Shown: positions 46,924-57,442, counted from the stretch's first letter. The stretch: 64,000 bases of DNA from Armillaria gallica (GCA_037576215.1 JBANDB010000001.1:682001-746000); one strand, 5' to 3'. The notes: generated by a model from the letters alone, not told the origin. Numbers and translations: made by a program.

Positions 46924-47207
46924 TTATAAACTTTACTTCCACATCAATTTAGTCCTTCCATACCGTACGGCGTGATTTTCTTCGTTTATTGTGTACAAGA
47001 GTACATACGAGAATAACATAGTAGCCACATAAGCGGGTGGTAATGACTGCGTGAGGACATCAAAACGATGTCTTCAGAAAAACCTCCACATCGGATATTC
47101 TCCCCCTCGGAATCGCTCGTATCCGAGACCATCCACTAAACGCGGATTGTGCCAACGAGTCCTTGAAACGAGCAACGCGATAGATTTCCTTCTCCGCTTG
47201 TTGTGGC

Positions 47208-48065
47208 CTATAGTCGCGTAGGGAATGAGAGATGGGATCTGTCTGTGGTATCCCCTCCTGCCTCAATGACAGACCCGGACAGCAGCCAATGATGGCAGAG
47301 TCGCCGATTCGTGTTTGCACACTGATTCATGAGACTTGGATAGCGGGCGCATGAAATGGTACTGCGCCGAGGTAAGCTAGTACCGGCGACGTCTGGTTCT
47401 CCAACACCCAACTGGAGCTCCATTGTCATTGAACGAGTACTGCGCCGAGGTGGCTGGCAAGCATTGGAGGATGCCAAGTGCCGGGCCATGATGAAAGAAG
47501 GGCGGTTTGGATTAACGCGGAGAAGGTGGGTTGTACATAATTGCGAAGGGGTGTGGATAGCCAAGTGGCCCTTGCATGGTAGAGATTCACCTCGCCAAAC
47601 GGGGAGAAATGGTGCAACGGGTCACTTGAGGGGTATAAACAGACTGTCCTCCCTTGACGGCATGCCCGAGCAGCCGGAAAACTTTTTTATCGTTCTGGAG
47701 AGGGAGAGTTGGTGGGATGAGGACGAGCCTAAGGGAGGAGTACGTTTTATCGAGCTACGCCGTGAGACGATGGCACCGATGAAGTCGTCTTGGATGATGG
47801 ACATAGAGAAACGCTATCGCGCTTCAAGCCAGTGGCACTGGTGGCGCTGACAACGCTTTTGGCAAGCATAGCTGCAACATCGATTTTTCAGGCCAAGATT
47901 AGCCAGAAACGAAATGTATGCGTACCCCGCCAGCACCCCCCACAGAACTTTTGGCCTGAACGTTGACATGGACCCGGACGTAGCGCCTGGTACGTCCTTG
48001 AGCAGGGCGGCGAAATAGAGTTTATAGAAGATTATGGAACGGAAGAATAGCCAGGCCTCCACCAT
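47208..48065 (-). pseudogene. Family 'K' copy paired with the HNH-family gene
   Basis: Minus-strand frames 47814-48065, 47622-47804 and 47208-47564 correspond to the K copy at 7176-8085. The phrases LFFRSIIF, SIIQDDF.GAIVSR, SSSSHQLSLS and LGVGEPDVAG are recognisable but spread over different frames, so the gene is broken or heavily spliced. The plus strand is also open for 164 aa here (47356-47850), which I treat as antisense because the minus-strand phrases are the ones shared among copies. Start is next to the divergent HNH-family region. Confidence 0.4.
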
Positions 48066-48099
48066 GGCCCAGCGAGGCTTAGAGTCTGTCGCGCCCTGG

Positions 48100-49588
48100 G
48101 CCCCAGAAGCTGGCCTTCATTATGAGATCCGTCGTCTGCGAGAGAAGAAACGGATACACACCCGTTCCTTTGCTTTCAACATCAAAACCCTGCCATTACA
48201 ATGCCGGTACGCTGCGGTATCGAGCGTGGTGGTGTGGGGAGTCTTGTCCGGCATGGTGTTGGTCAGGCTAATTGAGGCTTTCTATGGCGATACCCGTGCT
48301 GGCTTTTCTCAGGCGAGGCATCGATGAGGCACGCATTGCAGTGGTAGGACGTAATTATCTCGCATTGACGCGCCCATTGAAGATGGCAGCGGCCTGTCCT
48401 GGTATGAACGTCGAGCTGGTAGAGTCGTCTTGGACTATGCGGGATGTTGGAGCTCCCAATAATCCAGGCGCAGTGTCCCAATGAACGAACGCACGAAAGG
48501 GAACGTTCAATTTTTGATCGAGCCCAGGATTCAAACAAAACTAAATTTAGCATTCTTACTGTCATGCATCATGCCCTGTGCTGCTACCCTCCCGTCACAA
48601 CCACCCGGACGCCCTGGATGCTTACAACGTCTGTCTCGAGTTTGAGAAATCCGTCCCACCCTACAGCGCTGCACTGGTTTACGCGCGGACACTAGGCTAG
48701 TCGATGATCTCGTCAAGGCTAGACATTCATGCGCACGCACTCGGGCAGACTTTTATCTTCTATCTCATCCGTCCTTGTCGCGCGATGAAACCAAGACAGA
48801 TTTCAGCTAGGCATCGAAAACACATAGAAGGGCCAGGGATCTCGTGAGTGGCCACGCATGCTACTCTCGTTCGGTTGTGAACTCACCTCTCCCAGGCTCT
48901 TGGGTTCCGGTGTGTAGTGTCCAGCAAACATGACCAGACCACACTCTCCGAGGTTTCGGCTCCACTGGCGAGATTTGGGAAGCAGGCGTGGCGTGCGCAC
49001 ATCGCGCCAGAGTCCACCAATCTCAACGAAGACTCGAGCAACAAGGAGGTGCACGGTCGCCTATTTTTCTACATCGTCGATGATAGGCTTATCCTTCTTA
49101 GCTCCCTTCAGTGTTGGCCGTTTTGAAGTCTTTCGGCCATGCCATCGAGCAACCCAAAGGCACCAACGCACATTCTCTTTCCAATATCATAACAAGGCAG
49201 TTACATGTCCATGAATGGTTTACCCGCCTAGAAATCTGGTTCAAAAAATTGCGCGCTGTACGTTGCGTGCATCACGCCCACACCACCCTATCCCAAACCT
49301 TTACGCACTCTTCCTACTTCCGCTTACCCCCACCCCCAGACAACGAGAACCTCCCCGTTCCATCGAGACACTTCTCGCCCTGCACGCACGGTCGCCCAGT
49401 TTTCTGGGGCAGCAGAGTACATCGATAAGCAAGACTGTGCTGTCGAAGACTCGGGTGTCCTAGGACTCCTAGCAGAAGATGGAAGTTCGGTGGAGGTGTT
49501 GAGCGGCGCCCTCTTGAAGAACATGAACCAACCTATACGACAAGTCCTAAACGTTTCCGCGCTTCGCGTTCTAGCTCAGCGAAGGTAG
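48100..49588 (+). pseudogene. Fungal HNH endonuclease-family gene (PF13391-like), broken copy
   Basis: Family phrases appear in order on the plus strand: AYNVCLEFEKS and LVYARTLG (48618-48700, then a stop), LGFRCVVSSKHD (about 48898-48935), AHIAPESTNLNEDSSNKE (48996-49049), SVLAVLKSFGHAIEQ (about 49108-49155), HSLSNIITRQ...HEWFTRLEIWF, then SGAAEYIDKQD, GVLGLLAEDGSSVEVLSGALL and a stop at 49588. In basidiomycetes this order marks the large family of HNH-domain proteins of unknown role, with AHI holding the catalytic-site His. Several frame changes separate the blocks, so it is a pseudogene or needs many introns. The region before 48600 holds the conserved 'EIRRLREKKR' leader that is divergent from the K copy. 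Confidence 0.6.
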
Positions 49589-50350
49589 ACGGGACCTTCT
49601 CTCGGCATAAGCTCTTCCCCATTCCTATCTCCCAAGCAGCGTCGACCAGACGTACCCCTCTTCCGGTCCCGCCACATGGACCATAAATGCATAACCCTCC
49701 AACCCGCTTTCTCGAGTGCAGTAATCGGCATTTCCTGCTTTTCTCCACGCAACAGCAGTGTATCTCTCGAAAACGAGGCTGGGCGGGAGAAGCTGTGGGC
49801 AAATGTGAAAAGGGCGAAGTCATGATGCATGGGGAGTTGAACCGGACATGGTGGTTTCGTCGTTCGCGAGGAGAATGTCCTTGGGAGGAGAGTGATGGGT
49901 GGGATGATAATGCTACTTGGAGATGGAGAGAACGCACTTCTGAACAAGATTTTATGCTGCCAGACTCACGTGATTCTCTCGTTCGGCTCCGCGTCTAAAC
50001 GCATGTCGCACACGAAGCGCTGGTATCTCCCTCAACAAAGCGGACTCTGCTAAAACGTGCTTTGCTATTCGGGTCTGGCGAAATTTAGCAGATCCAAACA
50101 CTGTCCTCTCTCACAGACTGTACTTTGCCACTCGCGAAATATCGCTATCCCACTGTCTCCCCTGGACGTTTTTTTTTACGTCATCGAGAGCCTGGATAGT
50201 ACATCAACGCTAGAGGAGATCAGAAGCTTGGAGAGGCGGGATGAGGGGGCACGTTTGATCGAGATGAGCCGGCACCGACATCGCCATTCGTTTTTTTACC
50301 AGAACTTTGTACGGATCGGAAGGAATGCGCACGTACCCCCTCCATACTCA
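49589..50350. other. Downstream of HNH copy; short ORFs and a K-like fragment
   Basis: The first 200 bases are duplicated at 63822-64000, so the duplication continues past the window. A 103-aa plus-strand ORF (49687-49998) and a 134-aa minus-strand ORF (49533-49937) overlap, with no recognised domain. At about 50205-50290 'ctagaggagatcagaagcttggag' and following resemble the antisense of the K-family 3' exon, a small fragment of that family. Confidence 0.35.
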
Positions 50351-50895
50351 GGATAAAGGGAACTTTGCATCAGAACAAAATCATTCTACCCCGTTCGAAC
50401 CAAGTAAAGCGAGCTCAGGCTTACACATCCGTCTCTGTCCCCAGACGGAACGGGCGTGGTAAGATTGTGGAACTAAGTTTCGATGATCAGCTCACAATGT
50501 ACATTTAAACCGTTGCCTTTAAAAAGGGGGAGAGCGCGCGCGGTTAGAGGTTTTGGCGCATGATATCATAACTCGTCTTTGCTCACTGAATCCACACCGA
50601 GACATAAATGGGTTCCCACTCCCAGCTGCGAGTAAGTGAAAGGACATCACAGAAGAGCTCGAGCCTAGTTGTAGAGAAGGCGAGGTTAGATTGAGAGGTA
50701 AATAGTATCGAGCGACTCCGCAATGTCCCAACTAGGAATTTCGAACTTGAATTCAAAAACCCAAATTGTGAGGTCCTAAAACCAAAGGCCTGAGCAGTGA
50801 GTACTGAGCGCTGCTCTCAGCTGGCCGGTTCCGGGCTGACCAGTCACCAGTGACGACAAAAAAAATAGAAAAAATATAGCTGAACATTATCTGAG
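50351..50895. other. No supported gene
   Basis: One 70-aa minus-strand ORF of no evident family. Nothing else recognised. Confidence 0.35.
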
Positions 50896-50959
50896 TGGAC
50901 CCTCCCGGATTTGAACCGGGCATCGATCAAGGTGATTGTACGATTACGCCAAAGGGCCC
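50896..50959 (-). tRNA. Truncated tRNA-Gln(UUG)-like sequence (probable tRNA pseudogene)
   Basis: On the minus strand the 64-nt sequence has a 7-bp acceptor stem (GGGCCCT with AGGGTCC, one G-T pair), a 5-bp T stem CCCGG/CCGGG with the canonical TTCAAAT loop, and a D-arm-like GGCGTAATCG. The anticodon region reads CCTTGAT, which would give anticodon TTG (Gln), but position 33 is C instead of U and the stem has only 3-4 pairs. Length is about 8 nt short of a normal tRNA, the D arm cannot form a proper stem, and no intron can explain the shortness. A degenerate tRNA or tRNA-derived fragment fits best. Confidence 0.5.
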
Positions 50960-50969
50960 GTGTAAGTAA

Positions 50970-51340
50970 GACGTTCATCATATCTTTGTTCTATACATCT
51001 GCGTAGCCACTATCTTCAGTATGATCTCGACTCTATACAACTCACGAAAGCATGTTTTTCGTGTCCTGAACTGGTGCAAATTGACTAAGTATAGACAGTT
51101 ATGTACATTCAGCCCCCAACTTTTGCGACGATGGTAGCATTGCTATGATATACAGGCACTGATCGATGATCCCCGATATGAACCAAGACGTCCACCACCA
51201 AGATGACCAGGACGATTCTGCCTCCAAAAGAGGCGGCCAAATCCCGTCCTGATAATGAATAGCATCTGGCTGCGCCTTAGTAATCCACACTACGTTGATT
51301 ATGAAGTTTGGAGTGGGCCACCAAAAGAAAAGGAATATGC
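50970..51340. other. No supported gene
   Basis: A 63-aa minus-strand ORF only, no similarity recognised. Confidence 0.35.
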
Positions 51341-51342
51341 CC

Positions 51343-52048
51343 CTAGGTCTGTCGGTAACGATTCATCACACAGCCGTCGACGAGTTTGCGCCGAACAGCG
51401 AATGCCATGATTGTGGTATCCAGCTTTCCGATGGCATCTTCTTCGAATAGTCGAGACGACGAGGATGAGAACGGTGTGGCCTGGACTTGCAGGAGAAGGT
51501 AAGCCGTACGAGTCTGAAGGCGGCTAAACGAGTTGAGAGGTCCTTCGATAGTCGCTAAGCAATACATCGATCCTGAGAAAGACAGCGTGTGCTGGGGTGG
51601 TCAGCGAGCGTTGGAGAATGATGATAGAGGTGCCGCCTGGATTAATGAAGAGGAGATGATTGGGAAGGGAGGGGATAGGCCATACGGGCCGAGCCAAGTG
51701 GTCCAGCACCCCGCCGATGAAACAGTTATACAGATGGATATAAACAGGATGTCTTTCGCGGTAAACCCGGGAAGAAGGATGGCCAAGGAACCGGAAGCCC
51801 TCATCATTGCTCTGGAGAGGGAGAGTTGGTGGGAAGGAGACGACTGCGTTTTAGAGAGCTTTGGTATTGGACAGTGGGCCTGCAACGTCAACATCGATCC
51901 ATTAGCGACGAGATGAGAAGGGGACCGAATGTACACGCACCTTGCCATGCGCTACCAGCACACGACGGAAGGTTGAAGCATAAGACGTCTCCACGGCGTC
52001 TTTTCCAGCGAGGAAATATACTCTTAGAGTCTGTAAGCTGTCACATGT
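51343..52048 (-). pseudogene. Family 'K' copy truncated next to the gypsy insertion
   Basis: Minus-strand segments: VYFLAGKDAVETSYASTFRR (about 51960-52030), a GTGCGT...TTGCAG intron, then SSPSHQLSLSRAM (about 51790-51850) and ORF 51524-51709. The order follows the K copies at 7.2-8.1 and 47.2-48.1 kb. Its divergent HNH partner lies on the other side of the retrotransposon at 62455-63821, so the insertion separated the pair. Confidence 0.4.
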
Positions 52049-52053
52049 CACAC
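52049..52053. repeat. Target-site duplication (left) of the gypsy element
   Basis: CACAC directly before the left LTR, matched by CACAC at 62450-62454 directly after the right LTR. A 5-bp duplication is usual for Ty3/gypsy integrases. Confidence 0.85.
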
Positions 52054-52281
52054 TGAGAGGGTGGCGAAAGTCACGTACTCTCACGAAGGAGCGTAACGCA
52101 AGTGACAGGTGTAAAGACTGGTTATTTGCGAAAACCCGAGCTACTACAGCGGTACGTAGCTCTTATATACTACTAAGGAATATCCAATAAGTACGATAGA
52201 ACGAGTCGAGAACGTGGAGCGAGCGAGTGACAACGGGGTGATAAATGAAGGAAGGACCGGGCCTGAGGCCGGCTCGTTACA
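52054..52281 (-). repeat. 3' LTR of the gypsy element (228 bp)
   Basis: Starts TG and ends CA in both orientations. Base-for-base comparison with 62222-62449 shows no difference over 228 bp, so the insertion is recent or homogenised. Directly inside it (minus-strand sense) is a short purine run AGGAGGG, a candidate polypurine tract. Confidence 0.9.
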
Positions 52282-52405
52282 TACGCCCTCCTGGTCAACG
52301 AAGTTGGGCACTATGGTAGAGTAAGAAATAAAAAGAGCGTAACAATCTTTGAATGAAGAGTAAAAGTCAATAAAAGAATGTATGAAGTAAAAGAACATCA
52401 CGAGA

Positions 52406-53284
52406 TTAGTTGCTTGCATTCTTCATGGCAGAATCTCCATTCACATCGGTCTTGTCGCCCTCCGTATCGACGTAATAAAGCAAACCACCCTTATCCGCTT
52501 CGACGCCCTTTCCGTGATCTGGATCGGGGTCTCCCTCTGCGTCCACTGATCCAGCACTGCCCTCAATGAACTCAGGGAGATCATCATCCGAGCCTGAGAG
52601 GAATCCATCAAACGTGTCTGCACCGTAAGTGTAGCGATCTGCGTGGCTGTCTGCACTGTCCTTCCACAGCAATCCAGCCTTTTTATCGAGACGACGCTGG
52701 ATAGCCTTTTCCTTGGCAGTCTCGCGCTGGAAAAGGATCTGATGGCCGAGGAAGCGAGTCTTGTTGTACTCGCGTTCCGAGATGACAACGTAACCGGGGA
52801 TATCAAGCTGGTGGGGATCAAAGAGGAACTTCATGTCGACGCGAAGTCCTTGGCTGGTGGGAGATGGAGCAAGGAGATGGTCAAGAGTATAGCCTGTAGG
52901 CCCGTTGGGATTATTGGGATTAGGCTTGACCCACTCGACAAACTTCTCGACCTGGGTACCTGCATTGAATGAGGCCGCGATGGCATCATAAGCGATGGGG
53001 GCAGTGCGAATCTGTCTGCACTCCGAGATGCCATCCTTGGCATGTACACGGCGAAGACGGTTGTTGTGCTCTATGCACTTGAGCATCTGCACTGCATGGA
53101 CTTGAGTAACGAGGCCTCCAAATGCACCAGAGCCGGGGGCTTCATGAGCATCAAACCATTCACGACTGCGACGAATCATGAATTCTTTCGGAGCCGGAGG
53201 AGAAGCCTTTGCAATCAAAGGACGAAGATAGGCTGGGAGTTTGCGACCCTTCTTGCCTCGAGGTTTGGTGCGATCGCCGGGCAT
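52406..53284 (-). other. Pol C-terminal extension (292 residues from an internal Met)
   Basis: Begins at Pol residue 1371 with MPGDRTKPRGKKGRKLPAYL, basic, followed by a helical middle with HAVQMLKCIEHNNRLRRVHA, YTLDHLLAPSP and ETAKEKAIQRRLDKKAG. It ends in an acidic tail (SGSDDDLPEFIEGS, then many Asp/Glu). The bases before this ATG read like a leader (pyrimidine-rich) and its product would be self-contained, so it could be a separate protein made from the same transcript or cleaved from Pol. Function unknown. Confidence 0.5.
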
Positions 53285-56200
53285 AGCTAGTGGGATTGGA
53301 GTGAGGATGGACTTTGAAGAAGAATAGCGTAGTGGGAAATAGTGAGAGTGTGAGGATGCGAGCATGGGGGGATTCACACAGCGCGTCCCCTTTTGTATCC
53401 TCGTAGAAGCATCTAATTCAAATGCTATAGAGCTCACGGAAATCCCATGCTGTTCTGGGTCAGAAGGTAGCGGGGCACGACCCTTCTGTAAGTTACCAAT
53501 GGATGCACATCCCAACAAATCAAGGTAGTCGGCGAGACTGCCGAGTCCTACAAGCTGGTCAAAGGGCATCCATGTTATGTCACCGGTTGTCCATTTAACT
53601 TCAAATACGGCTTGTTCTTTAGCGCCGTGGTGTGATAGAATCCGTTCAATTTTCCATTGAGGTTCGGCCTCCGGAGTCTCTTGTAATTGAGTGTCAAGAC
53701 GTCCTGGAAATCTACGGTCATCATTAGGAACATGTATCCGAAGCAATGAGGAGTGAAAGACTGGGTGTACTCCTCTCTGGATAAAGCTTGAAGGTAGCTC
53801 CACACGAAAAGAATGATTTTCAAAGTCCCTTGTGATTTTGTAAGGGCCGATATACTTCGGAATTAATTTGCGAGCTAGACCTTTAGCAAACTTCAAATTT
53901 TGGGTGGATACATATACAAAATCACCTTCATGGAAGGGTTCAAAATGCCGCTTCCGATTTGTGATACGAGTTTGCTTGACTCGTGCTTCAAGAATTGCAT
54001 CGTGAGCTGACATGATAGCTAGACGTCGCAACCGAGCAAATGTTCGGACTGAGGGATACTCGTTCTTCATGTTTGAGTTCCATATCATTGATCTAGGTAT
54101 ACATCCAGTGTTGAGCATGAATGGGGCATATCCGGTAGTCTCAGACCGGGCACAGTTAAGCGCAAATTCAATGGCGGGCAATTTTGATACCCAATCCTTC
54201 TGAGTAGAATCGATGCACTGTCGTAACATCTGGGTGATAGTACGGTTAGCTCGCTCTGTAGAGCCATCACTCTGAGGGTGATATGCACTGGACATATTCA
54301 GCTGTGTACCCGTGAGCTCATGCAGTCTTTTCCAAAAGACGCTGGTGAACAGTGAGTCACAATCACTGATAATCCGTCGAGGCATTCCATGGTGCTTGTA
54401 GACATGCTCGAACATCAGCTCAGCTACTTGACAGGCAGAGTAAGTTGTACGGCAGGGAACGAGATGTACCATTGAAGTAAATAGATCAATAATAACAGTT
54501 ATCGAATCAAAAGTACCATCACGATTTTTTGAATCAGGCAAAGGTCCCACAAAATCAACACCGATAGCTTCCCATGGATATGACGGGACCTTGAGAGGAT
54601 GTAGCAAGCCGTAGGGCTTCTGGTTGTTAGGCTTGCTCATCTTGCATGTACGACAAGACTCACAATACGATTTCACATCCAAAACCATATCCTTCCACCA
54701 TACACTCTGGCGAAGGTAATCCAATGTTTTACTGGCACCAAGGTGAGCTAGAATGGAATGAGCTTCCGAAATAATAATTTCTTGAGCTGAACGACCATTT
54801 ACGAGGACACGAGGTATGCAAAGAAGTCGGTCATTGTCCTTTTTGAGGTACAAAAGGCCTGTATCCTGGTTCCACTCGAAGTTAGCAAAGTGATCAGGGT
54901 TTTCTACTACCCTTTTGAAGAGAGGATCATCAGAATAGCGATGTTGAATTGCTTTCTCGAAGTCGAGGCCATTGAGCGAGGGAATGGAATTGAGCAACGT
55001 TGCCCAAGTCAAGTCTGGCTCAGCGCGGGAAATTTCCGCGTCGTGGGAATTTGCTTTGCTGGCACTTGTGGCCTTCATTTCCTCTTGCTCTCGAGATCTA
55101 TTGCCATCCTGATTTCGTTCAGGCTTCTCTTCTGTCCTAGGACTAGTGTATACCTTTGCTGAAGGTCCTGCAAGTGTAGGATTGGAGATCTGGGCTGTCC
55201 CCATGTTGCTAGGGCTTGGCCTTGCAGGGATCTTGATGGTGAGCTTTTCCTGCTCTTTTTCACCATTTCCCTTACTTCCTGATCGCGTTTTAGGACCATT
55301 AACTCGTTTAGGTGTATTGTGACTCGCAGTGGACGACGATGAGGTCAAATTTTCGGTACTCCCGCCCTCCTGTGCGTGTCTAGGGCCAATGACGCGTACA
55401 TGGCCTTTCATTCGTTTTGCAAACTCAGACGATGTTTCTGGACGACCCGTATCCGCGTTGGATCGTTTTGGGAGTGCCCTGGAACGTGTTGTACGTGCTG
55501 CAAAGGCTTCCAGGCCTGCTAGCAATGGTATGGTGATTCCATGACTGTTTAGATGGTCCATACTAACATTATCATCATGATCAGTGTATTCTGAGCATGC
55601 GCGGACAGTTCCAGGGGCGTCGTTGGTGTAGATGCGTGAGAGAGCATCCGAGAGGATGTTGGTTTCACCAGGTACGTATACTATCTCGAAATCGAACGCG
55701 CTCATCTTTTCTAACCAACGCGCTTGCCTTCCTGTTAGGTCCTTTTGCTTCATAAGGTGAATTAACCCTTTATGATCTGTGATCCAAGTAAAATGAATAC
55801 CCTGTAGGATGTCCCGATGGCGTAGCATCGTCTCAAGACCTGCTAGCATCTCGAGTTCATGTACAGCGTAATTCTGTTGCGCTGAACTGAGCTTCGTGGA
55901 GTAGAAGGCCGCTACCTTGGCTTTCTGCCATTCATCACCTTGTGCAACATAGCCTGCTATGCTGGCAGAGCTTGCGTCGGTGACCATCCAGACTGGTTTG
56001 TGATCTGGTGAGTAATCCAGTGGTACTCGGCTATGGTTACGGTGATGCTCAACAATTTCTTTGATTTCATCAAAGGCTCGTTGTTCAGTGTAGGACCAAC
56101 GGAATGGGACCATTGAGCCTGTGAGGCCATGGAGGATTCCCATGGGGCTGCGGATGCGAGGTAAGTCATCTGCGAGATATCCTATGCTTCCAAGGAATCC

Positions 56201-57394
56201 TGACAACAATCCTTTTGATGTAGGAGTCTTCCAGTTGATTACCGAGTCTACCTTATCAGGATCCATTCGTATACCATTATCGTCAATGATATGACCGAGT
56301 ACTTTCATTTCCTTTGGCAAGAAATTAAGCTTTGAGGCACTCAAGTATAATTGCTCTCGTTTCAAGACATCAATGATACATTTAACATGCTTAATGTGAT
56401 CCTCAATGCTGTCGGAATAGATGATCACATCGTCTAGGTAAACCTCCATGAAGACACCTATATAGGGCGAGAAGATATGGTTCATCAGTGCCTGGTATGT
56501 TGCGGGTGCATTACAGTCACCCTGTTGGAGAACAAGACTGACCATATTTCCATCAGGTGTTGTAACTGTAGTTCTGTCAACATGCTCAGGAACTACTCGG
56601 ATTTGCTCGTAGGCATCCTTGCCATCAATAATGCTTCGATATTTGCACTTCGCAACACGACGCAAGATCCCTTCAATGCTCGGGAGAGGTGCCGACACCT
56701 TGCGAGTGTTGGCATTGCGTGCACGCAAGTCAACGACAGTCCGAAGTAGGTGTTTTTGCTTTCCTACTTTCGGAATCAGTAACATTGGTACTGAATTCCC
56801 GGAGGTAGTAAGTTTCCACCTACCTGAAGACAAATAATCCCTTCGTTTCTGATCCCATTGCGAGCGGAAGGCCTCAGGACACCGAGATGGCCTCCAGGGA
56901 TATACCTTATGCTCGTCAATGAGTGGGATTGTATGGTTGATGGCCCGTAGTGGTGGTAATGGTGTTTCCGAAGCTGTCTTGCAGATGGGGGCCGCGTACT
57001 CTTGAAGCTCTGCGCGAACTTGCTCGAGCGCATCCTCACTGACCATCATAGCTTGGGACCGAATCTGGCTAACATTGTCACCCACCATAGGTAATGCCGT
57101 ATCGCTTCCGATCTCAATAGACAATGGGTTAAAGCAAACACAAACATTATGTTGATACAACCATGGGGTACCAAGGACCAAATCATAGCCGGAGAGATTT
57201 GCGATGTCAAAGTAATGCTCCGTTTTGATGCTCTGGTACTTGAACTGAACCTTTGCCCCACAGAGAATCTTCGAGCGAGATCCTTGGACTGCGAGATGCA
57301 AGGGAATCGGGGTCGGAAGGTAAGTCTTGAATACCTTTAGTTGATCTGCTAATTGAGTAGACATGAAGTCTCCCAAGGAGCCGGTATCAACCAA
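52406..57394 (-). CDS. pol: Gypsy Pol: protease, RT, RNase H, integrase, chromodomain plus C-terminal extension
   Basis: 1662 aa from the first Met, which is inside the protease active site (VDTGS, residues 2-6). The frame is open upstream for 15 more codons, back to the UGA that ends Gag, so translation must come from Gag. Protease about 1-100. RT about 150-345 with Asp257 in IIDGKDAYEQI and YLDD at 319-322. RNase H about 465-590 with Asp473, Glu513, Asp540 and Asp583. A 200-residue Ser/Lys-rich linker (600-790). Integrase zinc finger His879, His884, Cys914, Cys917, then D,D35E residues Asp947, Asp1011, Glu1047, and a GPY module at about 1183. Chromodomain-like segment 1246-1296 (WKIERILSHHG...VFEVKW). 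The last 292 residues, from Met1371, match no domain I know. Typical gypsy Pol ends near the chromodomain. Confidence 0.9.
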   Translation of the reverse strand: MVDTGSLGDFMSTQLADQLKVFKTYLPTPIPLHLAVQGSRSKILCGAKVQFKYQSIKTEHYFDIANLSGYDLVLGTPWLYQHNVCVCFNPLSIEIGSDTALPMVGDNVSQIRSQAMMVSEDALEQVRAELQEYAAPICKTASETPLPPLRAINHTIPLIDEHKVYPWRPSRCPEAFRSQWDQKRRDYLSSGRWKLTTSGNSVPMLLIPKVGKQKHLLRTVVDLRARNANTRKVSAPLPSIEGILRRVAKCKYRSIIDGKDAYEQIRVVPEHVDRTTVTTPDGNMVSLVLQQGDCNAPATYQALMNHIFSPYIGVFMEVYLDDVIIYSDSIEDHIKHVKCIIDVLKREQLYLSASKLNFLPKEMKVLGHIIDDNGIRMDPDKVDSVINWKTPTSKGLLSGFLGSIGYLADDLPRIRSPMGILHGLTGSMVPFRWSYTEQRAFDEIKEIVEHHRNHSRVPLDYSPDHKPVWMVTDASSASIAGYVAQGDEWQKAKVAAFYSTKLSSAQQNYAVHELEMLAGLETMLRHRDILQGIHFTWITDHKGLIHLMKQKDLTGRQARWLEKMSAFDFEIVYVPGETNILSDALSRIYTNDAPGTVRACSEYTDHDDNVSMDHLNSHGITIPLLAGLEAFAARTTRSRALPKRSNADTGRPETSSEFAKRMKGHVRVIGPRHAQEGGSTENLTSSSSTASHNTPKRVNGPKTRSGSKGNGEKEQEKLTIKIPARPSPSNMGTAQISNPTLAGPSAKVYTSPRTEEKPERNQDGNRSREQEEMKATSASKANSHDAEISRAEPDLTWATLLNSIPSLNGLDFEKAIQHRYSDDPLFKRVVENPDHFANFEWNQDTGLLYLKKDNDRLLCIPRVLVNGRSAQEIIISEAHSILAHLGASKTLDYLRQSVWWKDMVLDVKSYCESCRTCKMSKPNNQKPYGLLHPLKVPSYPWEAIGVDFVGPLPDSKNRDGTFDSITVIIDLFTSMVHLVPCRTTYSACQVAELMFEHVYKHHGMPRRIISDCDSLFTSVFWKRLHELTGTQLNMSSAYHPQSDGSTERANRTITQMLRQCIDSTQKDWVSKLPAIEFALNCARSETTGYAPFMLNTGCIPRSMIWNSNMKNEYPSVRTFARLRRLAIMSAHDAILEARVKQTRITNRKRHFEPFHEGDFVYVSTQNLKFAKGLARKLIPKYIGPYKITRDFENHSFRVELPSSFIQRGVHPVFHSSLLRIHVPNDDRRFPGRLDTQLQETPEAEPQWKIERILSHHGAKEQAVFEVKWTTGDITWMPFDQLVGLGSLADYLDLLGCASIGNLQKGRAPLPSDPEQHGISVSSIAFELDASTRIQKGTRCVNPPMLASSHSHYFPLRYSSSKSILTPIPLAMPGDRTKPRGKKGRKLPAYLRPLIAKASPPAPKEFMIRRSREWFDAHEAPGSGAFGGLVTQVHAVQMLKCIEHNNRLRRVHAKDGISECRQIRTAPIAYDAIAASFNAGTQVEKFVEWVKPNPNNPNGPTGYTLDHLLAPSPTSQGLRVDMKFLFDPHQLDIPGYVVISEREYNKTRFLGHQILFQRETAKEKAIQRRLDKKAGLLWKDSADSHADRYTYGADTFDGFLSGSDDDLPEFIEGSAGSVDAEGDPDPDHGKGVEADKGGLLYYVDTEGDKTDVNGDSAMKNASN

Positions 57395-57439
57395 GGCTCG
57401 GCATGGCTTTCCATTGATGTCGACAACAATAACAAGAGG

Positions 57440-57442
57440 TCA
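57440..57442 (-). other. In-frame UGA between Gag and Pol
   Basis: Gag ends ...GRVVP-UGA. The next codons (P, L, V, I, V, V, D, I, N, G...) continue in the same frame into the protease DTG 16 codons later, without another stop. The base after UGA is C, the nucleotide most permissive for readthrough. The stop lies where a retropepsin would normally begin. See findings for the alternatives. Confidence 0.8.

Noticed and set aside
47356..47850. 164-aa plus-strand ORF with ESWWDEDEPKGGVRFIEL
   Set aside because: It is the antisense of the family K 3' exon; the phrases shared between copies with frame-preserving differences are on the minus strand.
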